Shown: in pieces, positions 40,605 through 49,075 of the stretch
How positions within the stretch are numbered: the stretch's first letter is position 1
Layout: each line of letters opens with the position of its first letter
From: Novosphingobium hassiacum
GTDB lineage: Bacteria > Pseudomonadota > Alphaproteobacteria > Sphingomonadales > Sphingomonadaceae
Assembly: GCF_014196055.1 (NCBI RefSeq)
Contig: NZ_JACICY010000003.1
Coordinates: forward strand, 446,351 to 495,425
Length of the DNA: 49,075 nucleotides
Reading direction: 5' to 3'
The notes under the pieces: model-generated
Databases searched by the model: none
Seen by the model: only the letters and a program-made list of their open reading frames with translations
Told to the model about the DNA's origin: nothing
Program-made: the position numbers and the translations under genes

Positions 40605-43565
40605 TTACATCGTGATCTTGGCACCGGCGTAGAGATAACGTCCCACATAACTGATGGGATAGTTGCTCGACGCAATGTCCGGCTGCTGGTCGAAAATGTT
40701 GTTACCGCCGACGTAGAAGCGGAACTTGTCGCTCACGTCGAATGCAACATAGACGTCATGCTGCCATTTTTCCTTGTACCACAGGTACTCAGGTGCGGCG
40801 ATGTCCGGGTTTGCAGCGAGCGTTTCCACCGTGTAGCGGCGGGTCTTGCTGAACCAGCTGATGCCGTAGTTGATCGTCAGGTCGTCCATCTTCCAAGTGA
40901 TGTCGCCGGTCGCGTTCCACTTCGGGTTATAGGCTTCCAGCCGGTCAACATCGACCGTTGCGCCCGGCGTCGGTATGAATTCGAGCCGGTCGAGATAGCC
41001 GCCCGCGACGCCGAGGCTGAAAGTTCCCGCATTATCGGTGCGGAAGGTGTAGTTCAGCTTGAAGTCCGCTCCAGCCGTGCGAAAATTCGCCACGTTCTGC
41101 GGCTGGACGAAATAGCTCGAGATGTAGCCCGTGCCCGGTGCACGCGTGACATTATCGCAGAATACGTTGTCGATGCTCGGCTGGTCGACGCAAAGCTCGG
41201 CCAGTTCCTGGGCAGTCGGCGTGTTGACCGCGTTCTTGAGCTTGATGTCGTACCAGTCAAACGACGCGATCAGGCCGGGAATGAAACTCGGACGCAGCAC
41301 GACGCCCGCCGTCCATGTGCGTGCGGTTTCCTCCCGCAGGTTGCGATTACCGCCCGAGAAACCTGGGAGGCTGACTGTTGCCTGGGGATCGTTCTCGGGA
41401 TTGAACGCAGCGATCTCCGCCGGGGTCAATCCCGCTGCCGTCAGTTGCGCGGTACAGTTGCCAGAGCGGGATGAAGTCCCTTCACTGATGTTGATCGGAT
41501 CGCACGGATCGCTGATGAGCGAGAACCCGCCATTGCGCGGCGCGAACAGCTCGGTGATGTTCGGCGCACGCACCGCTTCGGACAGAGTTCCGCGGAAGGT
41601 GATGTCCGAAATCGGCGCATAAGTGCCGTCGATCTTCCAGGTGGTTGTCTTGCCCACCGTCGAATAATCCGACAGGCGGACCGCCGCGCCGAACGAAAGA
41701 TTGTGCGCAAACGGCATATCGCGCAGCACCGGCACGGACAGTTCAGCAAAGGCCTCCTTCACATCGAACGAGCCCTGTTCAGGCAGTTGCAACGAAAAGT
41801 CCGCCAGTGCGCCCTGCTGGAGCAGTTGGTCAGGCAGGAACGCGCTGGATTCCTTGCGATATTCGCCGCCGATGGCAAAGCCCACCGGCCCGCCCGGCAA
41901 TTCGAAGAACTGGCCAAAATCGCCCGAGATAGAACCTGAAACAACATGCTGCCGGATCGTCGCTCGGTTCAGGATGTCGGCATTGACCCAGTCGAGCGCG
42001 GCCTGGCTGCGCACGCCGTTGCCTAGCAGGTTGAGCGGCAGACACCCGCTGTTCGCCCCCGGCGTGAATGTGGTCGGTGGCGCGTCATAGTTGTTAGGAT
42101 CGATATTGGCCGAAGGGTCAAGGTTCGAGCGGCAAACCACGTTGCCTGTCCCCGGATCGGTCACCGCATCGACCGCCGCAAAGTAGCGATCGGCGATACG
42201 GTAGTTTGTCAGCAGGATCTTCGACTTGGTCTGACCGTAGACGTAGGACAGCTCATAACGGGCATGATCCGAAATCCGCCCTTCGAAACCGCCGACAAGG
42301 CGGACCGTCTCACGGTCGTTGTCTTCCCCGCGCACGCCGAGATCGAAGTTGTCGCGCGAGATCAACGCGCCATTCGACGTGTCGGCGATGCCTGCGAAGC
42401 GCCGCTCCAGATACGGATTCTCAGGCGTCAGGTACGTGAAGAAATCGAACGACGGCTGCGCCAGCGTGGACGTCTTGTTGCGGACGTACTTGCCTTCGAA
42501 GAACACCGAAACTGCATCGCTGAAATCGTAATGCGCCAGCAGGTTGACGTTGTGAACGCGGTTGTAGGCTTGGAGGTCACCCTGATAGCCAGCCAGCGGT
42601 GTGGAGTCACCGCCTTGCGTCAGGCCACCCGATGAAGGCAGCAGACGGCCCCGGCGATAGACTGTTCCCGACCCGGTATAGTCGGGAATACCGTCGAAAT
42701 CTAAGTCGATCGCACCGTCGATGGAACTGTCCGCATAACGCAGGTCATTGGTCGGTACGCGGTCGGGCTTGTTAGGATTGTCGGGAATATCCGTCGGATC
42801 GCGAACGAGGCCGAAGCTCTTCAGCGGATTGCCGACATAATCGCGGCGGTCTCCGCTAACGCGGTCAGTTTCGAGGAATTCGTATGACAGCGCGACATTA
42901 CCACGTCCGTCGGAGAAATTGCGGCCAACAGTAACCGAACCCTGCCGTTGCCCGGCATCGCCCCGGCTGGAAATGCCCATCTGCCCGCTCGCAATCAGCC
43001 CTTCGAAATTGCGCTTGAGCCTGAAGTTGACCACGCCCGACACGCCATCGGCACCATAGATGGCCGATGCACCGCCAGTCAGAACATCGATGCCGTCGAT
43101 CAGGTCCGTCGGGATCGTGTTGATATCTACGGCTGCAGTGCCGGCAAGGCTCGACACATGACGGCGACCATTGACCAGTGTCAGCGTGCGGTTCTCGCCC
43201 AGCCCGCGCAAATCGAGCAGTTGCACGCCAACTGCGCCGAAATCGGCATTCGAGCCTGACGTGCGCGAGCCTGTCAGCGAGTTGATCAACGCCGGGTTCT
43301 GCGCGAGCGTATCGACGAGCTGGGTGTTGCCCGCCTGCTCGATCGCTTCGGGCGTCACAGTCACCAGTGGGTTAGCAAGGTTATAATCGCTGCGCTGCTG
43401 GATGCGGCTGCCGGTGACAATGATCACGGCTTCGGACTCTGAGCTCGTTTCGGCGGTCTGCGGCTCGGTCGTCTGCGCCTCCTGTGCAGATGCGGGAAGC
43501 GCCACCACTGCAAGCGTGCTGGCCGACAACAGCATGGCGGTACGAGTGACGGATCTGATCTTCAT
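40605..43565 (-). CDS. TonB-dependent outer-membrane receptor
   Basis: The 986-residue product has a signal peptide (MKIRSVTRTAMLLSASTLAVVALPASAQ) and a TonB-box-like stretch VIIVTGSRI. The plug domain has VDTLAQNPALINSLTGSRTSGSNADFGAVGVQLLDLRGLG, then GSRHVSSL-type segments (NGRRHVSSLAG) and TGGASAIYGADGVSGVVNF. The long barrel ends GRYLYAGAKITM. It imports an unknown ligand. The ATG at 43565 gives a normal signal; the longer start at 43589 does not help. Inverted repeats lie upstream. Confidence 0.9.
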   Translation of the reverse strand: MKIRSVTRTAMLLSASTLAVVALPASAQEAQTTEPQTAETSSESEAVIIVTGSRIQQRSDYNLANPLVTVTPEAIEQAGNTQLVDTLAQNPALINSLTGSRTSGSNADFGAVGVQLLDLRGLGENRTLTLVNGRRHVSSLAGTAAVDINTIPTDLIDGIDVLTGGASAIYGADGVSGVVNFRLKRNFEGLIASGQMGISSRGDAGQRQGSVTVGRNFSDGRGNVALSYEFLETDRVSGDRRDYVGNPLKSFGLVRDPTDIPDNPNKPDRVPTNDLRYADSSIDGAIDLDFDGIPDYTGSGTVYRRGRLLPSSGGLTQGGDSTPLAGYQGDLQAYNRVHNVNLLAHYDFSDAVSVFFEGKYVRNKTSTLAQPSFDFFTYLTPENPYLERRFAGIADTSNGALISRDNFDLGVRGEDNDRETVRLVGGFEGRISDHARYELSYVYGQTKSKILLTNYRIADRYFAAVDAVTDPGTGNVVCRSNLDPSANIDPNNYDAPPTTFTPGANSGCLPLNLLGNGVRSQAALDWVNADILNRATIRQHVVSGSISGDFGQFFELPGGPVGFAIGGEYRKESSAFLPDQLLQQGALADFSLQLPEQGSFDVKEAFAELSVPVLRDMPFAHNLSFGAAVRLSDYSTVGKTTTWKIDGTYAPISDITFRGTLSEAVRAPNITELFAPRNGGFSLISDPCDPINISEGTSSRSGNCTAQLTAAGLTPAEIAAFNPENDPQATVSLPGFSGGNRNLREETARTWTAGVVLRPSFIPGLIASFDWYDIKLKNAVNTPTAQELAELCVDQPSIDNVFCDNVTRAPGTGYISSYFVQPQNVANFRTAGADFKLNYTFRTDNAGTFSLGVAGGYLDRLEFIPTPGATVDVDRLEAYNPKWNATGDITWKMDDLTINYGISWFSKTRRYTVETLAANPDIAAPEYLWYKEKWQHDVYVAFDVSDKFRFYVGGNNIFDQQPDIASSNYPISYVGRYLYAGAKITM

Positions 43566-43618
43566 AATAAGTCCCTGACCTGTTCGCATTCTTTGCGTTG
43601 GCGCAGAGAATCCTTAAT

Positions 43619-43650
43619 CTCACCTCACAGGTCAATCGCCCTGAGGTGAG
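43619..43650. promoter_or_regulatory. Perfect inverted repeat upstream of the receptor gene
   Basis: CTCACCTCA (43619-43627) and TGAGGTGAG (43642-43650) form a perfect 9-bp inverted repeat with a 14-nt spacer, 53 bases upstream of the receptor start. It could be an operator or an mRNA leader hairpin. Confidence 0.5.
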
Positions 43651-43690
43651 TTGCGACGCGTTTGTCAGATTAAGTTTCATTAAGATGTTT

Positions 43691-43727
43691 CCGTGCCACA
43701 CTATAAGGCACGGTTTCTGTGGCACGG
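43691..43727. promoter_or_regulatory. CCGTGCC repeats around a possible promoter
   Basis: CCGTGCC (43691-43697) and GGCACGG (43707-43713) form a perfect 7-bp palindrome, and a third copy GGCACGG lies at 43721-43727. The minus-strand TATAGT within the palindrome loop could be the -10 of the receptor promoter. A regulator could bind this array. Confidence 0.42.
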
Positions 43728-45630
43728 CTGACTTGGATTAAGCGCCGCAGGACGCCAAGTTGGCGAGAGAAAGAACGGACTACTCACTGGTGCGGTCAGC
43801 CAAAGGGCAGCTAACCGCTCTTGTGCTCTCCAGACGAAACTCTCGGGATCGTCCGCAGCCCCGAACGGTGGTGAGCCGACATGTGAGCCGATGAACAATG
43901 GTCGGCTTCAGCCAATCTGTGGCCCGGAACCTGCCGTTCCTGAAAGTCCGCAACCCCGGTCAATAACGGCCGCCAAACTGAGAGCGGAGTAGCCGAAGCG
44001 GCATGTCACTCGATCACTCGCCGGACCGATCCGCGTGTGCCCGTGTAAATTGTCCGCGGCAAGTACCTTGCAGCGTCTCCGGCGGTGCGAACATTGGCAA
44101 GAGAAAGCATTGCCTTATTGGTCCTTCGTCCGGGTTTCGCGTATCTCAGATCTCGATGTCGCACTGACCAAGATCGCGAGCATCGGGTTGGATTTCGGGA
44201 CACCTTCAAGAGCGAAGCGCCGCGGATCGGCGAGTAGCTGCGACGTGCCTGATCGGCTTTGTGGCGGCACCCGTTCTGTGGTGGATCGCCGGAAGCAGCC
44301 GTGCGGTCTGTCGTCACCAATCCCGGCCACTGGTCTGTCGGCGGTCACTGGTCCTCAACTGCCACTACGAGGGCAAACTCACCTTGCCTTGGCGTTACCG
44401 ACCGCCATGGCACTGAGCATCGATGCCCTCACCCTACTCTGGAGGCGCATGGAAGAATTGAGATCAAAACACTATACAGCGCAAAACGCACGATATCAGG
44501 GTTTTCCGGCGTCTATGGAGGCTTCAAGTAGGGGACTTGGCGGAGCGGGTGGGATCCACAGTTCACCGCTATTGTGCTGATCTATAACATTATTTCTATG
44601 AGCAGCTTAAACTTTCCCCACACATTTCCCCACATCAAGTATGTGATAGTCTGGCCCCGAAACTATCGACGTGCCTGCGGCATGCTTGGTTAGTAAATCT
44701 CAACGGCGGCGCGAGGCGGTACTGCCACGTGTAATCTGATCTGGCTGTCGGATATAAGGTGCGGCAGATCGAGGCTTTCTTCCTCTTTCTTAAAAGGTTC
44801 TGCGCGTGAATGATAAGCGAATTGCGGATCATCGTCTTGATTCTCGATCACCTCCGATGGCCTAGCGCATCGACAGCGTGCAGCCCGCTCAAACGATTTA
44901 TAACTAAGTGATCCGTTGAAGCCACCTGGAACCGGCCAACAGTATCTCCGTGGCGCTTTCCGCTAGGGGATGGTAGAGGAGGAGGGATCCTTTTCCATCC
45001 CACACCTAGCTGTTTTTCAACAATTTCTTGTCTATGACGGCGCAGAATACCCCCATTGATACCTCCAAAATGGGATCTTTGCGGCGGGCCGCACCGGCGG
45101 TGCGACGGGATTGCTTTGATGGTCGACTCTGCAATCTGTGGGCTTTTCGACATCGGATGTCATAGGGGAGTTCTTCGGGGCAGGACAGCGTCCAGCTCTA
45201 TGTCGGCTGGTGGTTCAAGCATGCCGCCGGCCACAAAGTGAAGCGAATTCCGCTCCTGAAGGCTAAAGCTGCGCGCCAAGCTTTTAGAACGGCCGCAGTG
45301 TTACACATCTTGCGGCGGCCTCGGGACAAACGACTGCGTGAAGGCCAAACCTTTCGCAGCCTATCAGGCAAGAATGGTCAAGGTTGAAATACCTTTCCGG
45401 TGCGGTCAGGCTTCGCGAAGCCGTTTTGAAGACGGTTGCGCTGAGCCAATTGCTCAATCTTGTCCGCCGAGACAATCTGGGTCTAACATGATCCAAGTAT
45501 CACGTTGATCCCGGTCGCCAAGCGTGAAAATTCATACACGTATAGTTATCCGCGCGAACGGTTGTAAGCGGGTGGATTCTGACTGGAACTGCGAATTGAG
45601 GATTTTCCGGCATTTTTTGCCCCGGATGCG
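43728..45630. other. Gene-poor region with mobile-DNA debris
   Basis: No credible full-length gene was found in about 1.9 kb. Frames of 60-180 residues overlap on both strands and none shows a recognised fold. A tRNA-Ser-like piece (44538-44555) and tandem TTTCCCCACA/TTTCCCCACA (about 44613-44634) occur here. The region appears to be worn island or insertion DNA. Confidence 0.6.
44538..44555 (-). other. tRNA-Ser 3'-end-like fragment, possible attachment site
   Basis: On the minus strand the 18 bases read ATCCCACCCGCTCCGCCA, matching the 3' acceptor and T-arm end of many bacterial tRNA-Ser genes. The upstream T-loop does not continue, so it is not a tRNA. Integrases often leave such copies as attachment (att) sites. 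A worn integrase piece occurs at 30.2 kb. Confidence 0.42.
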
Positions 45631-45759
45631 CTAAAAACAAGCCCCCTGGGTCACTGCCGTTACCGCCCGTTCAGCGGCAAATGAGATCATGTCACGCAAA
45701 AAATCGGCATCCTGACCCTGTTCCCATAACGAGCCTAGGTGCATCATCGGGTCGGTCAT
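45631..45759 (-). pseudogene. IS256-family transposase N-terminal relic
   Basis: This 42-residue frame begins MTDPMMHLGSLWEQGQ, then DADFLRDMISFAAERAV, the start block of IS256-type transposases, and then stops. A good ribosome site (GGAAGGAATT) precedes it. The rest of the transposase is gone. Confidence 0.72.
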
Positions 45760-45861
45760 TTAATTCCTTCCGTCAGACATGAGTCTTGCAACCCAAACCT
45801 ATCCTGAAATCACGGTGACTACCTCAACCCGCAGCTAACACCACTCCCCGGGACACCATAC

Positions 45862-47013
45862 TCAGCGAAACGGCCGGAAGAATTGACGCATTTCCTCGCT
45901 AAATACCCCGGGTTGCTCCATCGCTGCGAAATGCCCTCCGTTTTGCAATTCATTCCAATAGACAAGGTTGGTGTAGCGTTCCGCCACCATTCTGCGCGAG
46001 GGCCGCAAAATTTCCTTCGGGAAAATGCTGCAGCCGGTTGGCATGGTGACTTTGCGCTGATCTGTGAAGGCGGTTGCCGCGCTACGCCAATAGAGCCGGG
46101 CGGATGAAGCACCTGTCTGCGTAAGCCAGTACAGCATAATGTTGTCCAGCACTGTATCCCAGCCAAAACTGGTCTCTGGCGCATTGGGGCAATCAGCCCA
46201 AGCCTTCAATTTCTCATATATCCACATGGCCTGCCCGATCGGCGAATCCGTCAGCGCATAGCCGATTGTTTGCGGACAGGTGCCTTGCAGCAAGGAATAG
46301 CCAGTGCCAGTCGTCACGAAGTCTACGTGATCCTGTGCCGCCTGACGTTCCGCCGGAGTAAGGCCGGGCGTGTCGGGTGGCGGTGGAAAGGCAATTGGCA
46401 TATTGAGGTGAATGGCGACGCATTCAGGTGGCTGCTGTATCGCCAACTCGGTGGTAATCGCAGCCCCCCAATCGCCGCCTTGCGCCACGAAACGGGCATA
46501 ACCTAATCGTCGCATCAACTTGATCCAAGCCTCGGCAATATGGCGCACACCCCAATTCTGATCGCTTGGTTTGTCTGAAAACCCGTAGCCAGGAATTGAA
46601 GGGATCACCAGATCGAAGGCGTCTTGAGCTTGACCTTCATATGCGCAAGGATTGGTCAGCGGCCCGATCACATTCAAGAATTCAATGATCGAGCCCGGCC
46701 AACCATGAGTCAGTAGCAAGGGCAGAGCATTCGCTTCGGGCGATTTTATATGCAGGAAGTGAATGTCCAGCCCGTCGATTTCGGTTTTGAACTGCCCAAC
46801 GCCATTGAGCACGCGCTCACAACGACGCCAGTCATATGAGGCATGCCAATAGGAACACAATGCCTTGGCTCGGTCGAGTGGAACGCCTTGCGACCAGTCC
46901 TCGACGGTTTCTTTTTCGGGCCAGCGTGTCTGGGATAGCCGATATCGCAGCACTTCGAGATCTTCATCCGCAATAGACAGATTGAACGGCCTTATCAACG
47001 TTTCTCTCTCCAT
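45862..47013 (-). CDS. Epoxide hydrolase (EHN/alpha-beta hydrolase)
   Basis: The 383-residue product has an N-terminal EHN domain (RPFNLSIADEDLEVLRYRLSQTRWP) and an alpha/beta-hydrolase core. Landmarks are HGWPGSIIEF (oxyanion hole), GGDWGAAITTELA with the nucleophile Asp, and GGHFAAMEQP with the catalytic His. It would hydrolyse an epoxide to a diol, perhaps during aromatic or terpene breakdown. The ATG at 47013 is chosen; an in-frame TTG at 47037 would add eight residues. It lies beside the IS256 relic, so it could be acquired. Confidence 0.87.
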   Translation of the reverse strand: MERETLIRPFNLSIADEDLEVLRYRLSQTRWPEKETVEDWSQGVPLDRAKALCSYWHASYDWRRCERVLNGVGQFKTEIDGLDIHFLHIKSPEANALPLLLTHGWPGSIIEFLNVIGPLTNPCAYEGQAQDAFDLVIPSIPGYGFSDKPSDQNWGVRHIAEAWIKLMRRLGYARFVAQGGDWGAAITTELAIQQPPECVAIHLNMPIAFPPPPDTPGLTPAERQAAQDHVDFVTTGTGYSLLQGTCPQTIGYALTDSPIGQAMWIYEKLKAWADCPNAPETSFGWDTVLDNIMLYWLTQTGASSARLYWRSAATAFTDQRKVTMPTGCSIFPKEILRPSRRMVAERYTNLVYWNELQNGGHFAAMEQPGVFSEEMRQFFRPFR

Positions 47014-47135
47014 TTTTTTGGGACATTGTGCGCTCAATTACTACACGACGACCAAAGCGCACTATTATCAGTTCGTGCCGATTGGTAGAAAGCGTGAGCT
47101 GCTATGAAACTTAGCACAGAGACACCACACCGAAT

Positions 47136-47927
47136 TCAGAAGATATCCTTTGCCTTGCGCAGAGCGGCGAACGCAGCAACATCATTGCCTGCCCCCCAAT
47201 GCGCAGAGATTATCGGATCGTCGGCTCTCAAGAAAGGATTGCAGACAAGTTCGCGACATAGCACCGCTGGAACGGTCCACGATCCACGTTCACGCAATGT
47301 CTGCACATCATGCACGTAACGGCACAGTTCGGCATTGTCAGGGTCGACGTGTATGGCAAAAAGCGCATTCGATAACGTGTATTCGTGTGAGCTATACATC
47401 AGCGATTCAGGGGGTAGTTGGCGCAAACGCTTGAGACTTGCCCAGAATTGGTCCGGATCACCTTCGAACATCCGGCCACAGCCGAGTGGAAACAGCGCAT
47501 CTCCGACGAAGACTGCTTTCGCTGCCGGAATATGAAATGCAAGGTGCCCCAAGGTGTGACCCCCGACATCAATGATATCGACCAGATTGTCTCCCACCAA
47601 GAGCGGGCTGCCTGCTGAGACGGGGTAATCAACGCATTCGATCCGATCTAATTCAAGCAGGGGCGCATAAATTCTGCAATCTGTCGCCGCCTTGATAGCG
47701 TAGTTGCCTCCTGCATGGTCGGGGTGCCAGTGTGTGTTCCAGACTTGGGTTATGGTCCACCCCAGACGCCGTGCCTCGCCAAGGCAGGCGTCCGCATCCG
47801 GCGTATCGATGCAAACAACCTCGCCACTTGCCTCATCGCGAGCCAGGAACCCGTAGTTGTCGCTCAGACATTCAAACTGGTGGATCTGAATGCCGCCCTG
47901 ACTTTGAAATGCCGTTTTCAATGTCAC
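47136..47927 (-). CDS. gloB: Hydroxyacylglutathione hydrolase (glyoxalase II)
   Basis: The 263-residue product has the metallo-beta-lactamase zinc motif THWHPDHAGG, then GHTLGHLAFH, GDALFPLGCGRMFEG and a C-terminal HAGH-type tail with SSHEYTLSNALFA. It hydrolyses S-D-lactoylglutathione to D-lactate and glutathione. Glutathione release also fits the glutathione-dependent etherase in this window, though they are far apart. The start is GTG at 47927, with GAGGA upstream. Confidence 0.9.
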   Translation of the reverse strand: MTLKTAFQSQGGIQIHQFECLSDNYGFLARDEASGEVVCIDTPDADACLGEARRLGWTITQVWNTHWHPDHAGGNYAIKAATDCRIYAPLLELDRIECVDYPVSAGSPLLVGDNLVDIIDVGGHTLGHLAFHIPAAKAVFVGDALFPLGCGRMFEGDPDQFWASLKRLRQLPPESLMYSSHEYTLSNALFAIHVDPDNAELCRYVHDVQTLRERGSWTVPAVLCRELVCNPFLRADDPIISAHWGAGNDVAAFAALRKAKDIF

Positions 47928-47982
47928 AGTCCTCTGGTTGACAGGAGACGCGCGCGTGAATCTCTCAGGAACCCTTGAAAGC

Positions 47983-48867
47983 TCAACCCTTGAGCACTTC
48001 GGCCAGCGTTTCGCCCAGCAGCGAAGGCGAGGACGAGACCTTGATGCCGGCGGCTTCCATCGCCGCGATCTTGCTGTCCGCGTCGCCCTTGCCGCCCGAA
48101 ACGATCGCGCCGGCGTGGCCCATGCGGCGGCCCGGAGGCGCGGTGCGGCCTGCGATAAAGCCCGCCATCGGCTTCTTGCGCCCGCGCTTGGCTTCGTCGA
48201 TCAGGAACTGCGCAGCCTGCTCTTCGGCGTCGCCACCGATTTCGCCGATCATGATGATCGACTTGGTCGCGTCATCAGCCAGGAACAGCTCGAGGATGTC
48301 GATGAAGTTGGTGCCGTTGACCGGGTCACCACCGATGCCGACAGCCGTCGTCTGGCCAAGGCCGATGTTGGTCGTCTGGAACACCGCTTCATAAGTCAGC
48401 GTGCCGGAGCGCGAGACCACGCCCACGGTGCCTTCCTTGAAGATCGAACCCGGCATGATGCCGATCTTGCACTGGTTCGGCGTCAGTACGCCGGGGCAGT
48501 TCGGACCGATCAGACGGCTCTTGGAGCCGACCAGCGCGCGCTTGACCTTGACCATGTCGAGCACCGGAATACCCTCGGTGATCGCCACGATCAGTTCCAT
48601 CTCGGCGTCGATCGCCTCAAGGATCGAGTCGGCGGCGAACGGCGGCGGAACGTAGATGCACGATGCGGTCGCGCCGGTCGCAGCCTTGGCTTCGTGCACG
48701 GTGTTGAAGTTGGGCAGGCCGATATGCGTCGTGCCGCCCTTGCCGGGGGTCACGCCGCCGACCATCTGCGTGCCGTATGCCAGCGCCTGTTCGGTATGGA
48801 ACGTGCCGGTCGCGCCGGTCATGCCCTGCGTGATGACCTTGGTATTCTTGTCGATGAGAATGGACAT
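47983..48867 (-). CDS. sucD: Succinyl-CoA ligase alpha subunit
   Basis: The 294-residue product has the CoA-binding domain ([26 protein letters not shown]) and the ligase domain with [22 protein letters not shown], whose His is the phosphorylated residue. It makes succinate and ATP or GTP from succinyl-CoA in the TCA cycle. Its ATG follows the sucC stop after a single base, so the two are co-transcribed. Confidence 0.97.
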   Translation of the reverse strand: MSILIDKNTKVITQGMTGATGTFHTEQALAYGTQMVGGVTPGKGGTTHIGLPNFNTVHEAKAATGATASCIYVPPPFAADSILEAIDAEMELIVAITEGIPVLDMVKVKRALVGSKSRLIGPNCPGVLTPNQCKIGIMPGSIFKEGTVGVVSRSGTLTYEAVFQTTNIGLGQTTAVGIGGDPVNGTNFIDILELFLADDATKSIIMIGEIGGDAEEQAAQFLIDEAKRGRKKPMAGFIAGRTAPPGRRMGHAGAIVSGGKGDADSKIAAMEAAGIKVSSSPSLLGETLAEVLKG

Positions 48868-48868
48868 T

Positions 48869-49075
48869 TCAGGCTACCTTTCTGACTTCTGAAACGATCT
48901 TCTTGGCGGCATCGCCCAGGTCGTTGGCGGCGACGATCGGCAGGCCGGAGTTGGCCAGGATGTCCTTGCCCTGCTGGACATTGGTGCCTTCGAGGCGGAC
49001 GACGAGGGGAACCTGCAGGTTCACTTCCTTGGCTGCGGCGACGATGCCCTCAGCGATGATGTCGCACTTCATGAT
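48869..49075 (-). CDS. sucC: Succinyl-CoA ligase beta subunit, C-terminal part (cut by window end)
   Basis: The visible 68 or so residues contain [15 protein letters not shown], then [19 protein letters not shown] and [18 protein letters not shown], the C-terminal CoA-ligase domain of SucC. The rest lies outside the window. It pairs with sucD directly downstream. Confidence 0.95.
   Translation of the reverse strand: MMKCDIIAEGIVAAAKEVNLQVPLVVRLEGTNVQQGKDILANSGLPIVAANDLGDAAKKIVSEVRKVA

Noticed and set aside
43715..43745. Possible sigma-54 promoter (TGGCACG ... TTGG)
   Set aside because: The spacing between the -24 and -12 elements is wrong and there is no plus-strand gene downstream.
44538..44555. 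A functional tRNA-Ser gene
   Set aside because: Only the 18-base 3' end matches; the T-loop, anticodon arm and remaining body are missing.
44035..44580. 181-residue frame in the gene-poor region
   Set aside because: Low-complexity mixed composition, no ribosome site or domain, and competing frames on both strands.
1..49075. CRISPR array
   Set aside because: No set of regularly spaced repeats of 25-40 bases with unique spacers was seen; the regular repeats found are 6 or 11 bases apart.

Overview
The window looks like a chromosomal segment from a Sphingomonadaceae bacterium (Novosphingobium/Sphingobium-like). The reasons are high GC, a LigE-type beta-etherase and a LigM/DesA-type O-demethylase of the lignin-aromatic pathways, long TonB-dependent receptors, and a lasso-peptide locus with sphingomonad-style leader. 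All calls were made by reading translations and DNA by eye; no database search was run.

Layout. (1) 1-9.0 kb, aromatic catabolism: a tetrahydrofolate-dependent aryl O-demethylase, a LigE-type glutathione etherase, a minus-strand operon (MetE-like methyltransferase, SnoaL-like protein, IclR regulator), the housekeeping modifiers RoxA and RluE, and a divergent AraC regulator/pobA pair. (2) 9.1-20.2 kb, mixed core and envelope genes: a degenerate response regulator, phosphatidylserine decarboxylase, an ArsR/AHSA1 operon with its operator on the start codon, a Pho-box-preceded lipoprotein plus TonB receptor operon, a UPF0178 protein, a haem-oxygenase-like diiron protein, RsgA with a 51-aa partner, and a thioredoxin-reductase-like flavoprotein. 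(3) 21.1-29.9 kb, a lasso-peptide locus. The minus arm is B2 protease, ABC exporter and nucleotidyltransferase. The plus arm is the cyclase C, then precursor A, a PRMT-like methyltransferase, a 37-aa protein, an HPrK-like kinase and the B1/RRE protein. (4) 29.9-30.4 kb, relics of an IS5-type transposase, a phage-type integrase and an IS3 OrfB. (5) 30.8-38.9 kb, a caa3-type oxidase operon (CtaG, cytochrome b561, cytochromes c, CoxB-cytochrome c fusion, CoxA-CoxC fusion, membrane proteins, PQQ sorbosone-type dehydrogenase). (6) 39.4-49.1 kb, a nitronate monooxygenase, a second large TonB receptor, about 2 kb of mostly dead DNA with an IS256 relic and a tRNA-Ser-like attachment fragment, an epoxide hydrolase, glyoxalase II, and sucD with the end of sucC.

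The most interesting object is the lasso locus. The precursor has the exact leader motif (Tyr17, Pro20, Leu22, Gly26, Thr32) and a Met-rich predicted core, GMSATGSDMMGQTNMTGV, with Asp8 placed to close an eight-residue ring. Three candidate tailoring enzymes surround it. The methyltransferase has a PRMT-like fold, but its arginine-binding motifs are altered and the core has no arginine, which suggests a different methyl acceptor. The genes are tightly coupled by 4-bp overlaps and several use non-ATG starts, including an inferred CTG start for the exporter.
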